From Alentia gelatinosa (Eukaryota; Annelida; Polychaeta; Phyllodocida; Polynoidae), in the NCBI GenBank assembly GCA_950022655.1, contig OX465580.1, forward strand, positions 100,892,797 through 100,956,796: a stretch of DNA of 64,000 bases, given 5' to 3'. Below the pieces are notes generated by a model. It saw nothing but the letters and a program-made list of their open reading frames with translations, searched no databases and was not told the origin of the DNA. Shown piece by piece: positions 25,363 through 37,420 of this stretch (position 1 is the first letter of the stretch; every line of letters starts with the position of its first letter). The position numbers and the translations under genes were made by a program.

Positions 25363-26571
25363 TATTACTATACACCTATAGGCAAACGTCTATGGGTTAC
25401 TACCCGCTGCTAGGCATATCGTATAAACAACGTTCGGGCCCGCCGAGTAGTAGGACGTTGGGATTCCCATAGGCTTAAGCATTGCAAAACATACGTCCCG
25501 CTGCGACGTACACTACGTCGTACTAACGTACAATATCACGATAGCGCGAGAGTAGTGTCCGTGTCAAAAACAAACAAAAAAATGGCGGTTCTCTCCCATT
25601 TATAACTTTAGAGACATGCTAAGCCTTACCTGTAACAAATGGAAGTATGTACTGTCCAAATATCGAGGCACCTGACGTATGGCGTTCACATCAAACCGTT
25701 TAAATAGCTTAAATCAGTGAGACTGATCGATATAAACAAGTCCGACCGCTTCCCGTTAGGCCGCTCCGCGTTGTCGACGTCATAATTACGTTGGCTACCA
25801 GAGTTCCAGGTCGTCCTATGTCATACATTTCATAGACCGCTCCACGTCGACCGTTGCCGGGTTTTCCCGCTAGTAGTGACTGAGCCCGTACATTTGGCGT
25901 TCAAATCAAACCGTTTAAGCAGCTTAAATATACGAGACTGATCGATATCAACACGTCCGACCGCTTCCCCTTACGCCGCTCCGCGTAGTCGACGTCAAAA
26001 TTACGTTGGCTACCAGAGTTCCAGTATCACTGGCGCCACACATTTCCTAGTCCACACCGCATCGGCAGTTCCCGGGTTTTCACCCTCCCATCTCCCAGTG
26101 TGCAGTGAATGTCGAAGTCGCCGTATTCAAACGCCGATATCTTCGGTTTAAAGCAACCGATCTTCTTCATATTTAGTACGATTATAAGTTATATATATAC
26201 CGTACTCGTGTTCAAATTTCATTGCTTAACTCTTACGAGAAGTGAAGTTCCAGCGTCATCTGTTGCTACACATTTCAGAGACCGCTCCACGTCGAGAGTT
26301 TTTCCGCTAGCGGGCCGTAGTGAATGGCAGTGGTTTAGTACGGGAACAGGGGGTTGAATCACGGACCAGGAAAGTTGAGAAAACTGTATTTTAAATGAGT
26401 TGGAGGTGTATAGTAATAAGGAAACGTAGTGACTGAGCCCGTACAGGTGCCGTTCTCGGTCATTTGATGAAAAAATACGGCCCTCCCGCCTGCGGCGTCG
26501 GGCCGTATTTTTTCATCAAATGACCTCGAACGGCCACCCGTACGGGCTCAGTAACCACGTTTTCTCATAAT
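25363..26571 (+). mobile_element. Two-part foldback element, left copy
   Basis: Part one (25363-26418) starts TATTACTATACACCT and ends with its complement AGGTGTATAGTAATA. Part two (26413-26571) is a long hairpin: arms of about 73 bp starting AAGGAAACGTAGTGACTGAG and ending with the near-complement CTCAGTAACCACGTTTTCTC, closing on CGGCCCTCCCGCCTGCGGCG. An internal 140-bp segment is tandemly repeated (about 25688-25830 and 25900-26040, sharing ACGTTGGCTACCAGAGTTCC). No protein is encoded. The reverse complement of the whole two-part unit is at 38736-39718. Confidence 0.75.
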
Positions 26572-26869
26572 ACCGCACCTTCAAAGCCCCCAGCCCGCCC
26601 TGAACCACTCACCGCTAGCCTGTTAGCAGACCTCTTACCCGCTACATTTAGCGGGCGTGAAAATCATTTGTGCTATACCCACTCACTGTGGCCCGCCCAG
26701 AGCCGCTAGAGATGTAGGGATTACCATTGAAACAACAGACTCCGGCCGCCCGCGCCCACCCGGGAATGCTTAGTCTTATGTTCTAGTTGCGGCAACTGTC
26801 TGTCCTGTACAAAGGGGCACAAAATATATGGATTTTCTGTGTTTTTGATAAGATGTGCCTCCAAAATGT

Positions 26870-27067
26870 CGCCTTAAGCGGGGTTTTAAAGCATTTTCGT
26901 ACCGAAAAACTGTCCCCTAAAGCGGGGTGTCTCCTTAAGCGGGGTTACCCCTTAAGCGGGGTTAAAATAAACTCTTAATAGAGGGGAAAATTTCCGTTCC
27001 GAGCAAATTGTCCCCTGAAGCGGGGTGTCCCCTTAAGCGGGGTGTCCCGGAAGAGGGGTTTTACTGT
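26870..27067. mobile_element. CCTTAAGCGGGG iterons and a CAGTAAAACCCC end
   Basis: At least six copies of (C)CCCTTAAGCGGGGT, some with one mismatch, end at GAGGGGTTTTACTG followed by TA. Read on the minus strand, the terminus is TA-CAGTAAAACCCC. A CAG start next to a TA dinucleotide is the pattern of pogo/Tc1-type termini. With the block at 25000-25062 it probably marks a non-autonomous DNA transposon whose middle was occupied by the 25363-26571 insertion. The opposite terminus is not visible. Confidence 0.5.
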
Positions 27068-28267
27068 ATGTGGGGATGGCTGAGGCATGGTTCCTCCAGT
27101 TTCCCTCCACCCTGTAAGGGATTATCTTCAGGTTTTTCTATGAGATAGAAATTGTGCTCACCCAAACAATGAAGTAAATGCTAAGCAGTCATCAGGTGGA
27201 AATGGTCTGTTATGGGGTTGTTATGCACAAGTATAAATCCCCAAATGCACCACCTGCCAACTTTTGTACAGTGCCCATTTCATGGGCAGGTTGAACAGGT
27301 AAATGTGTTTCATCATATACATGGAGGAGGAAGATGTGGAGAACCATAACGAGGAAAATGTTGATTTTGGTAGTAATTCACCAGAGTAGACCAGACCAGA
27401 CTATATTTATGCTTGATCAAAAGTTCAGCACTGCATATGATTGGTTGGTCTAAAATGATAATTACTACAATAAAGTATGGTGAAGTATCAATAGCTTTTC
27501 AGTGATCTAGAAGATCAGGGGTTTTGTCTCATGTCATATCTCCCTCTAAATTAAAGGTATTTTACAGTAGCTTTGTCAAAGATGTTATAACTGTTATGTT
27601 ATGCTATCGTACATAAGAAAGAAAATGGGGTGGGGGTGTTTCGGAAAGTTTAACATAATATTTTGGGGGTTGGGGGGGGTGGTAAAAAATGTGTGACAAA
27701 GTGTGATAGGGGGGTGGGGGAGTCCTAAAAATGCCCTAAAAAATGTGACATAATTTATGGACGACCCCTACTCTACAGTTTGCCACCCTCTGTGAGAATG
27801 ACATGCGGCACCCGAACTGCATGGTGATGTTGCAGTAGTATTTCACATCTCAACAAATTACCTGCAGGAGTCAGTCCAAGGGATTGGTTTTAAAGTTTTT
27901 ATATGCCCTTGAGATATCGATGGTACTCATGACCACCATTGGGACTATATGTAGAAGTTTTTGTACTAAGGTTTTGATCACGGGTAGGCAATGTTCTCTC
28001 TCCACCTCGTAAACCGAATTGATGGACCTGTCATCCATGAAGCTCATTTCAGTTATAATGACTGTCTCCCTTCTTCTTCATTCTCAACATAAGCGGAGAT
28101 CAATGGAACCAGGGAGTGATGGGGGGGCCCAAAAGGGCCTATCACCCCCCTCCCCCTCAAAGTCCGCTCCTTGCTTATGAACCGATCCACATGATCGGAG
28201 TACTCTTCTGCATTAGAGTGGTTAGTCCCATTTAACCCATGGGAAAACCGAATTGCACAAAGTCTAA

Positions 28268-28997
28268 AGGCCTGGCCCCACTGGTGCAACAGATTCATCA
28301 CAAGTCAATAAAAAGTCATAAACGCTGGGTGAGGGAAATAAAAGCAGCGCCACCCATCACATCGCACACAATCCCACCAGTGGGGCCGGACTTGCGAGTG
28401 TGTGCGATTGTGTGCAATGCGATGGATCCGTCGCATCGCACATCTTGAAATGTTCATGATTTGCGACAGATTCGTCGCACATGCGTGGAGTGCCTCCTAT
28501 AGTATTTGAATATAATCCCCTCTCCCAGACCAAACCAGACAAGACCCACCACTGATACATGGTGTATACTGCAGACAAACATGACTTTTATACCAGTGTA
28601 TACTAACCCATTCACTTATGACTATACTTATAATTAACGCCCCTGGCTATTAAGGTATTTATAGGGTGTTATAAACTTCATAGCTGTGCATCAACATATC
28701 GGTTCCATATATATTATCATGGCCCTATATATATATATGGTCATCCATGTCCGTGACAATCATCAATATGAGTTTTCTGGTTTGTTTCAGCATTACACGG
28801 TTATCCCTTTATTGTACAGGGATATGAACTCATTGCGATGAATTCATCGCATCAGCGGGGCATACCCTGGATTTTCGTTGCAATTGGGTGCGATGAATTC
28901 ATCGCAAAAGGGGTCATAGATAATGCTGAAGGGGCGTTTATGGGGCAATAAAACGTGTGCAACGATCGCGTCGCACCAGTGGGGCTGGGCCTAAATA
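28268..28997 (+). mobile_element. Element with AGGCC(T/C)(G/A)GCCCCACTGGTGC termini
   Basis: The left end AGGCCTGGCCCCACTGGTGC and the right end near 28975-28997 (GCACCAGTGGGGCTGGGCCT) are inverted repeats. The interior is full of GCGATG/CATCGC words. The first 350 bp are the reverse complement of 22745-23095. Length is about 730 bp with no coding capacity. It is a probable non-autonomous DNA transposon; no clear target duplication was found. Confidence 0.6.
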
Positions 28998-29830
28998 GTT
29001 CCTCAAACTCTTGGGTCCCACCCAAAAGGCACCTTCAAGTTGGAGGTCTAGTTTAGTGGGAAGGGGGATTTTAGCCTTCAGGGAGTTGGGAAGCCCTGTA
29101 CTCCTAACCTCATCGTCCTATCTCCCCTTCATGAAGGCTGTCTATGTGTTGGGGGTAAAGTGTGGCCAATCATTCCTCCTATTATCCCTAAACACTCTTG
29201 GATGAGTGTCTATACATGTATCTTCATCATTACAACAGAGCTGCTGACCTGGGAATACCTGTTTTAGCAGTTGCTGGGGCCCCCGGCTAGGGTGCTGTGT
29301 CATTGGTTGACTTATCTGGTTCTTGAAAGGTATATCAATTCAACTTTGGTCTGCTTGTAGCAGTGGGACCCAATGCCTGTTTTATAGTGCTGCCTCACTG
29401 AAGGGCTGTGCAGCAGGCCATTGACACAAAACTCTGTTGGTCACATTACTGACAATAGCAAACCAGTCACTGCACCATACCAATCCGGTCAGCAAGCTGA
29501 CAAGTATGAAACCGTTCCCTGTAATTGGCTACAGGTCAAACCGGCTGACAGTTTCTTTGCCAATGTCCTGTATGGGACTGTTCTGGCCACATAAGATCTC
29601 CTTTGTTCTTTACTATAACCTTTTGAAAATCTTTGTTTACTGAAGAAACTTCAGAATTTCTTTCTTTCCAGTCTGGCTGAGAACACTGGACATGGATGCT
29701 GCACATTGGATATACTTATCCCTGCTTTACTTTGTTGCTTGACAGTAAAGTAAGGTGCTCGAGGAAGAGGCACCTGCAATGCTGGCATGTGGTTTATTCT
29801 TCACCCTGCATGAGGTGCCCATGTGTCAGC
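28998..29830. other. No feature recognised
   Basis: Only short open frames without motifs. The segment lies just downstream (3') of the minus-strand LINE and may include its untranslated tail. Confidence 0.35.
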
Positions 29831-29840
29831 AGTGAGTGAC

Positions 29841-31930
29841 CTATCTTAAAACGGGTCTTGTCACTTCACTTCTTGTCAAGCCTGCATAGTCTTGATTTCT
29901 GCCAACTAATGATTCAATGGCATGTAGTTTGTTGTCCTGGCTTGAGTTCCATTGGCTCTGCCATTCCTGTTTAGCATATTCTCTGGAGATTGGGAAAAGG
30001 TCAGAGTGTGGGACAGGAGCCAAAACAGGTTTCCAGCTCAATCCTACAGCCTCATTTCCATCTATGCCAATATGACTAGGGAGCCGACAGAACACCTCCT
30101 TTTCCTGCTGCTCCAAGTCTGAGTCTGATTTGCTTTTCACCTGTACAACAGTGTTCTGTGGATCATGCTGACTGACTACTTGTAGACATGACTTCGAGTC
30201 AGAGAAGACGATGTCCTGTCTATGATATGACACTTTCATCCATTCTAAAGAACTCAGCAAGGCATGTGGCAGTGAAGATGCTGATTTGCTGATGTATTGC
30301 TCGTTTACAATTTCCATAGGGAGCGTGCACAGCAAAACCTACATGGTTCCCATTTTCGAGCCATCTGTATATACCTCTATGCAGTTTTTATAGTGGTGAT
30401 GAATTTTGGCAAGTTCAATTTCATGTATGTTCGCTGATGTTTCAGCTTTCTTGTTCTTACAAAGATCAAAGAAGATGGTAGGTGATGCCATTGTCCATGG
30501 TGAGGACACGCTGGCCCTTCTTCCATCACCTTGCTAATTGGGACACAGGCCTCTCAGATAAGAGTTCTCACTCAGGCTGAGAAGGGTTTTGTGACATTTT
30601 TCTTTCTTCTGACGATCTGTTGATCCTGTCTGAAGATTGTGGCATGAGCTGGATTTCCCCTGTTAGACATCTCTTTGATGGCATACTGGAGAGGCAGCAT
30701 CTCACTTTGCAGATCAAGCAGGGGAATCCCTGCCTCCACATGGAGGCTTACAGCTGGTGAGGATCAGATTTCACCAAGACACAGCCTCAGTCCCTGGTTC
30801 TGGATAGGTTTAAGCCAGTCCATGATTTTTTTATATGAGGTCTTTATTGCTTTCGTTTTTTGATAAAACAATCTTCCAGGCAATACATCGGACTTAGCAG
30901 CTGATGCATGTATACACTACCGACTCATAGTCAAGGTGGGACAGGATATGTGTCTTGAGTGTGAGCAGAATCTCTTTATCTGCCCCTAGTGTGAGTGCAA
31001 GAGCATTTTAAAAAGATTCATTGCTTTTTGGCATTTCTTGTGGAGGTACTCAAAGACAGGATGCTTTTGACAGGATATTTAAAAAGACAGGATGCGATCA
31101 AACCCAGAAACTTTACCTCCTTTTCTATCTTGAGCTGCTTCCCTTCGAAGGTAAGGACAGGCATCTCCTTACACAGCCACCTCCAGCAGTCTGTTGTAGT
31201 TTTCTCTCTACAGTGGCCATATTGCTGACTTTAAACTAGATGACAAAGTCGTCCACATACAGCCAGCAGTTCACATTCCGCTGCAGTGTCGTTGTAATCT
31301 CATTGATTTTGATGCCAAAGAGGGTCACTGAGAGATCACATCCCTGTAGCAATCCCATTTCCTGGTCGACCTTCATCAACTCTGTGTCACTGAAGCGGAC
31401 AGTGAATTTTCTGTTTGCAAGGAAGCCTTCCACAAACAGTGGGAGTCTTCCTAGCAGTCCGAGGTTATGGATGTCTTAGAGGACGCCATACTTCCATATT
31501 GTGTCATAAGCTTTTTCCAGGTAAAAGAATATGGCAACAACATGTTCATTATTGGCAAAGCCTTCACAGATGTAGCTTTCCAGCCAGATCAGATGATCAG
31601 TGGTACTACAACTCTTGTGTAATCCTTACTGGTAGGGAGTCAACAAGTTTTGGGATTCTAGATACCATACCATCCTGTTGTTCATCATCCTCTCCATTGT
31701 CTTGGCCAGACAGCTAGTCATGGCTATGGGCCATTAGCTGGAGGCTATGTTCACATCTTACCCTGGTTTTGGAATTGGTATGACCACTGCCTCTGACCAG
31801 GATGCAGATACTTACCTGTTGTCCAGATAATATGGTATATACTCTTAAGCAGCAAAAGTTGTTGCAGCATCTGGTACTGTATGTCATCTGGGCCTGGGCA
31901 GGACTCCTTAGCCTGGTGAAGGGCATGCTT
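29841..31930 (-). mobile_element. Degenerate LINE with reverse transcriptase and RNase H (I/Nimb-like clade)
   Basis: Minus-strand fragments in order: RT fingers with ESCPGPDDIQYQML (about 31890), RT palm with MGLLQGCDLSVTLF and the catalytic YVDDF (31236-31433), then an RNase H domain with SDSKSCLQVVSQ and CRLPSHIGIDGNEA (29841-30335) and the downstream KWQ..W-like segment EWQSQWNSSQDNKLH. Frameshifts and stops separate the pieces, so it is dead. An RNase H after the RT is typical of the I/R1-type LINE groups. The endonuclease part was not found. Confidence 0.75.
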
Positions 31931-32843
31931 CAACTCTCCCTATGTAAATAGCCTATTTGTAGCATTCCTGGTTATTGGATAAGAAGTTGAGCTTCCTTCA
32001 CTCCTGCCTTTCTCTGTGTTAGAGGAACTAGGCTGAACAGTTCTCATTGGAGGAGACACTGCTGAAGTGAGATGCAAGCATATCTGCAATGTCCTCGGCA
32101 GTCTCTTTGGTTTCATTACCAACTACTATCCATTACTAACTAGTTGACTTGCCATTTAGTGTCTTGACCCTCGCAAATACCTTTTTCAAGTGTGTAGAAC
32201 TGTTAATGGTGTTGACATATTCACAGAAGGACTCTCACTTCACTTCATTACACAAGCCTGGTCTTTCACCTTCAAAATGGGAAGCCTCCAAAGAAGAAAT
32301 AATGGCAAAAATTGTGAAAATTTGATTTGACCAAAATGCTGATCTAGCACAAAAGCTACAAAACTATAAAGCATTACTTTATGAGGCAACTGGTGATCGG
32401 TACTTTGGCTGCGGCACACCAATTCACAACAAAAAAGAGATTCTGGCTGAAAAAATACCAGGGAAAAACATCCTTGGCCAAATCTTAATGAAAATTCATG
32501 ACGGAACACCTAAAAACTGAAGATCAACTTTGTAATGGACTTGAGAGGTCAATATCTCAAATTGACCCTATGCAGAATCTACCCAGGTTTGTTGTGTGCC
32601 ATAATTGTGAATGACGCAGGGAGGGGGGGGGGTTCTCTGGTCCTCACTCTCCTCCATCTAGAGAGTATTGCATTAATTTTGGGTAATATTGCATTATACT
32701 ATTCCAAACTATAATTCTGCCTTATGAAAACCACCCATGATAGTATGATTTTACTTTAGCTGCCTATACCAATTTGAATATAAGAACTTTATACCCGCTC
32801 CATATCAAACAAAAATTGAGGCCAAACATGCAAACTTGCGCAC

Positions 32844-34650
32844 TTGTTTTTTTTTTACATTTTGTCAATCATACTCCTGCAGCCATTGCTGTTGATGCAG
32901 AGAGTAAGCTTTGAAGGTGTATATATGTTTTATATTTACTTGTTAAATGTCCTTGCACACTGTAATACTACTCACCATGGTAATGGAAAAAACTATCTAC
33001 TTTTGCTGGGATGGACACAACTGAGATATCTAATCATGATGGAGACTAATTCTAAAAAACGGGGGCTGAAAATTGTTCATTATAACACCAGAAGTTTATG
33101 GTCATGTATTTATACCATGCATCAAACTCTTTTGAACTCTGACACTGATATATGCTGTGTTACAGAAACAGGGAATTATGATATACAACAGTTTATAGCA
33201 AATTTGATTAAAGCAAACTGGCATGAATTTACCTAATAACTGATCCTAACTGCATGTGGGAATTTATGCATAATATTATAGTAGAAAAGCTCGATGAGAT
33301 GTGTCCAATCAAAACATTCCATGTTAAAGAAAAAAGGGAGGCCTGGATAACCAACGAAATTCTAAAAATGATTAAAGAAAGGATAGACTACTTTGTATAG
33401 CTAAGAAAAACAATACTGCACAAGACTGGTCCATAGCACGAAGAGTGAGAAATGATACTACCAAAGCCTTACGAAATGCTTACTCAAAGAACATGGCAAT
33501 GATAATAAGAAATTCTGGGATGTACTAAACAAATTTGTTGAAAACGATCCAAACAAAATTAAACCAATTAGCTTAAAAGAAAATGATGTCTTAATAGACC
33601 TGGGAAAAACTGCTATATTACTATATTAACAATTACTTCACAATATTACTATATTAATAATTACTTCACAAATATTGGCCCAGATCTAGAGAAACTTCAT
33701 ATTGAACCTTGGGTGAATACAGTGGTGTTTAACGAACGATCACTTGATCTTGTGGAGACAACAGTAGATGATGTAATGAAATACCTTAGAGAAATCAAAA
33801 CAACCAAATCGTCTGCCATTAATGGTCTAACCTCTGTTTATTTGAAGGATGCTCTCATTGCTCTAATTGAACAGTTCACTTAGTTACTCAACTGCTTGTT
33901 GAGAGTGGGGATTTTATCCTGACCAGTGGAAGGAGGCTACAGTTATACTATTAAAAAAAGGGTGGCAACAGTCAAGATGTAAATAATCTCAGGCCCATAT
34001 CTCTCCTTCCACTGCCAGGCAAGATCCTTGAAAAAATAGTACATAAGCATACATATAATTTCTGTGAACACTTGTGAAATAATCTCAAATGGTTTCAGAT
34101 CAAGTCTATCATCCATACAAGGTGTTTCTAAATTAACAAATGATCTTTCAAATGCTATTAATAATAAGCAAATCACTGCATGTGTATACTGATAGACTTC
34201 CATAAGGCTTTTGACACCATTAATCACCAAATATTACTGGAAAAGCTGAACCATATTGGAATAAGAGATGTCATGTTAAAGTGGTACATGAATTACTTAA
34301 CTAGTAGGAAGCAAATAACCTAGGCTAATAATGTATGGTCAGAGTCAAAAGGTATTACTTGTGGGGTCCAACAAGGATCAGTGCTAGGACTGTCAATGTT
34401 CATACTCTATATCAATTACCTCCACAATTGTATCCTAAACTCAAAATATCTACACTATGATGATGACACTGTTCTATACTTCACTAATGATACAGTTGAA
34501 AAGGCAACCCCAAGATTGCAAACTGATCTGGATGCCCTAGTATTATGGTGCAATAGAAACAAACTCACTATTAGTGTTAAAAAGACAAAGTCAGTAATGT
34601 ATGTATGTATCTATATTAATCCTATTTGTTTGTTAACTGTTATTATACTA
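32844..34650 (+). mobile_element. Degenerate LINE, endonuclease to reverse transcriptase
   Basis: Starts with an AP-endonuclease-like N-terminus (KIVHYNTRSL, then DTDICCVTET), followed after gaps by RT blocks: LRPISLLPLPGKILEKI (about 33990-34040), QQGSVLG (about 34370), HYDDDTVLY where the usual YADD is YDDD, and NKLTISVKKTKSVMY. Many stops and frameshifts break it. The Asp substitution at the second catalytic-motif position and the breaks show it is inactive. It is of the CR1/Jockey type. Confidence 0.75.
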
Positions 34651-35269
34651 CTATAGAATGAACTTGGACTGAACTTAATTAAGTGTTCCGCTGTCTATGT
34701 ATTGAAACTAGTATTATAAGATGCTGAACATCAACAGGATAGATAAACGATTTTTTTTAAAAAGGCTCCCCAAGAGCTTACCCTGAGCACATGAAAGATG
34801 ACGCCTCCCACCCACTACCCTATGTTTAGATAAACTGATTATTCAATGAAACTGATATTATAATCAGTGTATCCTCTTACATTAATAACAGCTCTTAATC
34901 AAGTCCTATTTGGGTATGAGTAACCTTCCACCAACCCCATACCTCCTGACTGGGTCTGTGTTTGCTGGTCTGTCCCATCAGATATAACAATATGAATAGC
35001 ATAGTGAATGGTTTATCCCATCAGATTTAAAATATATATATATATTTTTTTTTTCTTTTAATGATTTTATTAGGGTCACTTATTAATACAAGATTATCCG
35101 GGTTCGGCAACGGCCGATCTGCCACCCGGTCCCTCTGATGTACATTGTTTGTTCTGTGTTACTAATACATTGGAGATACGCATTACAGAGATGCTAGATG
35201 TGTCATACAAGCTTTGCAGCAATTGTACATGGTTAATTAATATTGATGAAGATAATAACTATGCAACAA

Positions 35270-35597
35270 TATAGTTGGGTAAAAATCAATAGTCCATGAG
35301 CGTGACTTCCGAACCTCCATATCTCACTTTGGTTGTCTAGAGGGGCCCATTTTGATAATATCTAGCTCCTGTGTCCCTCTGAGTAGTTGGGGGAAGACTC
35401 TGAAATAACACATTTTTTCAAATTCACCCCGAGGACAGAGCTGATCGCCAAAAACGGTCACTCTAACAGATCTAGGTGAGGTAGAGAGGCAAATAAGGTG
35501 TCATTTCCCACTAAACCTAGCATGAGAAATTCAATAAAATGCATTTCAAATTGATGTGATGTTCTACACCATGAAAATCAGTAAAAAACAGTATTAT
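35270..35597 (+). repeat. Left arm of a 4.76-kb inverted-repeat structure
   Basis: Begins TATAGTTGGGTAAAAATCA and ends CAGTAAAAAACAGTATTA. Its reverse complement lies at 39714-40027 with scattered differences. The arms are about 310-330 bp. Between them sit two transposon-like ORFs, a LINE and the right copy of the two-part foldback. The arms may be the termini of a DNA transposon. Confidence 0.7.
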
Positions 35598-35714
35598 TTA
35601 ACACTTTACAGACCCCTTATACAGCATTTTATCATATGACTACTTTTGTACACATACAACCATAACATATATCAATATCACATATAGTTCTCATTACTTT
35701 GCACCATGTCAATA

Positions 35715-36200
35715 GTCATCATCAGAAGATTCATTGTCACCACACTTGTCATTGTCTTGTGGTGCAGGCCATGGTAGCTGAAGTGATGTAGGGATATAGG
35801 GATTGAGGGCAGAGTGAATCGAATACTGGCATACACAGTCCATCTTGGAGCTGCCATCCATTACTAAAAGGTAAGGGGTGGCTCCTGAGTACATAATGTA
35901 TTTGTAGATAGGCAACACAGTTCACCCTCTGCAGATGACGATCAAAAGTGTCCTTGTCGGATGGAAGGCACATGCTCTTTTCTTCTTCTGTCCTATCCAT
36001 TTTCTTGCTCTTCCTCGCAAGCTTGCACTTTTAGTGTCAAGATAGACAAACTTAAGAACAAACTTCTCAAGCTCAGTAATAGTGTTTGGTATGATAGGAA
36101 GGCACTGCCAACAGTTTGAGTGAAACTTTTGAGCTTCCAAGGACATTCTGGCCTTTTCAAACATTGGCATGATTGGAATGAAATGGATGAATTTACTCAT
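35715..36200 (-). pseudogene. Frame-broken transposon-associated ORF
   Basis: Minus-strand peptides in three frames read in order: ELEKFVLKFVYLDTKSA, then DKDTFDRHLQRVNCVAY, then PFSNGWQLQDGLCMPVFDSL, and an acidic end DKCGDNESSDDDY. This order resembles a repeated uncharacterised protein of invertebrate transposon-rich loci that I know only as a pattern. At least two frameshifts break it. It is divergent from the plus-strand ORF at 36438. Confidence 0.45.
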
Positions 36201-36437
36201 GTCTATGACAATATCCCTAGGGAAAAGGGGTCAACTGGGCATTATATGCATTTTTCCTGCTATACTACCCAATCTAATCTTGAAGCAGAGCAGAAAGAAG
36301 AGACCATTGAGGAAAGCCTTTGTCTGTCTCCTGGTGAAGCAGCACCTAAAAGGTTATGCTCAGATACAGGCATCATTCTTAACAAGGCCTTAAATATGTT
36401 TGGTGTATGAAAGGAGAAAATAAGAAGGGCCGGCAAA

Positions 36438-37255
36438 ATGGAAAAATGCTGTCTCTATACCACAGCTGCATGGACAAAGTTCAAAGTGCATAACATTGAT
36501 ATACAGAATCTGAATATAAGATTTAGACTCAATTTTCTAATTTCATCTTTCATTGACTTCCAAGGTGCAGAAATGTGGTATGATAGAGGATGTTGGCTAG
36601 AGTATATCAACCATACATCTGAACTCACCGGGGAAAACCAGATGCACTTGCAAAATGTAACCATTAGGGAGGTAAGAGCTATCTTCTTTCACTATGTGGA
36701 ACAGATTTTCACGGAAGATCATGAAATTTGGACTTTACAGAGTCTTGACCAATATCATAAGATGATGCTCTCAAACTCTGGCCATGAATCTACAGCCAAA
36801 TCCAACTTCATAGAGGAGGTTCTCATACAGGAATTTGGTAAAACTATTGGGTTCCGTCTCCATCCTCAAAGGAACATGAGTGAAGTGGTGCATAAAACAA
36901 CATCAGCTAGGTTTTATGAAGAAACTGCTCTGTCACTTGGTATTACTACTGACCAGCTTGACAAAAACTGTGCTACCAGACAGAGAGAAGCAGTGCTGAC
37001 TTCAAAGACCATCCCCAGGCACCAATACATTTATAAGTTGGAAGATGATAAAAACCTAAATGTTAGTCTACTGATCTGATGATTTTAAGATTGACACACT
37101 CACAGGTGCTGGACAGTCTCACTGTGCAAATTTCATGTTTGTGCAGGCTATTGGTCAGCCACAATATTCATCCAGCCTTCCAGAAGAGGTTCCCTCAAAG
37201 CTAAAGGAACTTGGAGGGAAAATGTATGCAACAGCCCCATGCAAGACACAATAAG
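36438..37255 (+). pseudogene. Uncharacterised ORF inside the inverted-repeat element, broken near its end
   Basis: A 213-codon open frame (36438-37079) contains HPQRNMSEVVHKTTSARFYE and TIPRHQYIYKLEDDKN. After a frame change, coding-like sequence continues to about 37252 with TGAGQSHCANFMFVQAIG and EEVPSKLKELGGKMYAT. No domain is recognised. Position between the 35270 and 39714 inverted arms suggests a protein of that mobile element. It could instead be a captured host fragment. Confidence 0.45.
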
Positions 37256-37420
37256 AACGATGAATCTTCTGACTCTAAGGCTGAATCTTTTGATGTTGAC
37301 TATTGATATGGTGCAAAGTAATGAAAACTTATTTTGAGAGAAAAACAAAAGGAGAATAGGATATGATGGGATGTGAGGAGTTGTCTGATTCCGACATAGT
37401 TCCATAAGCTATACTTATTT

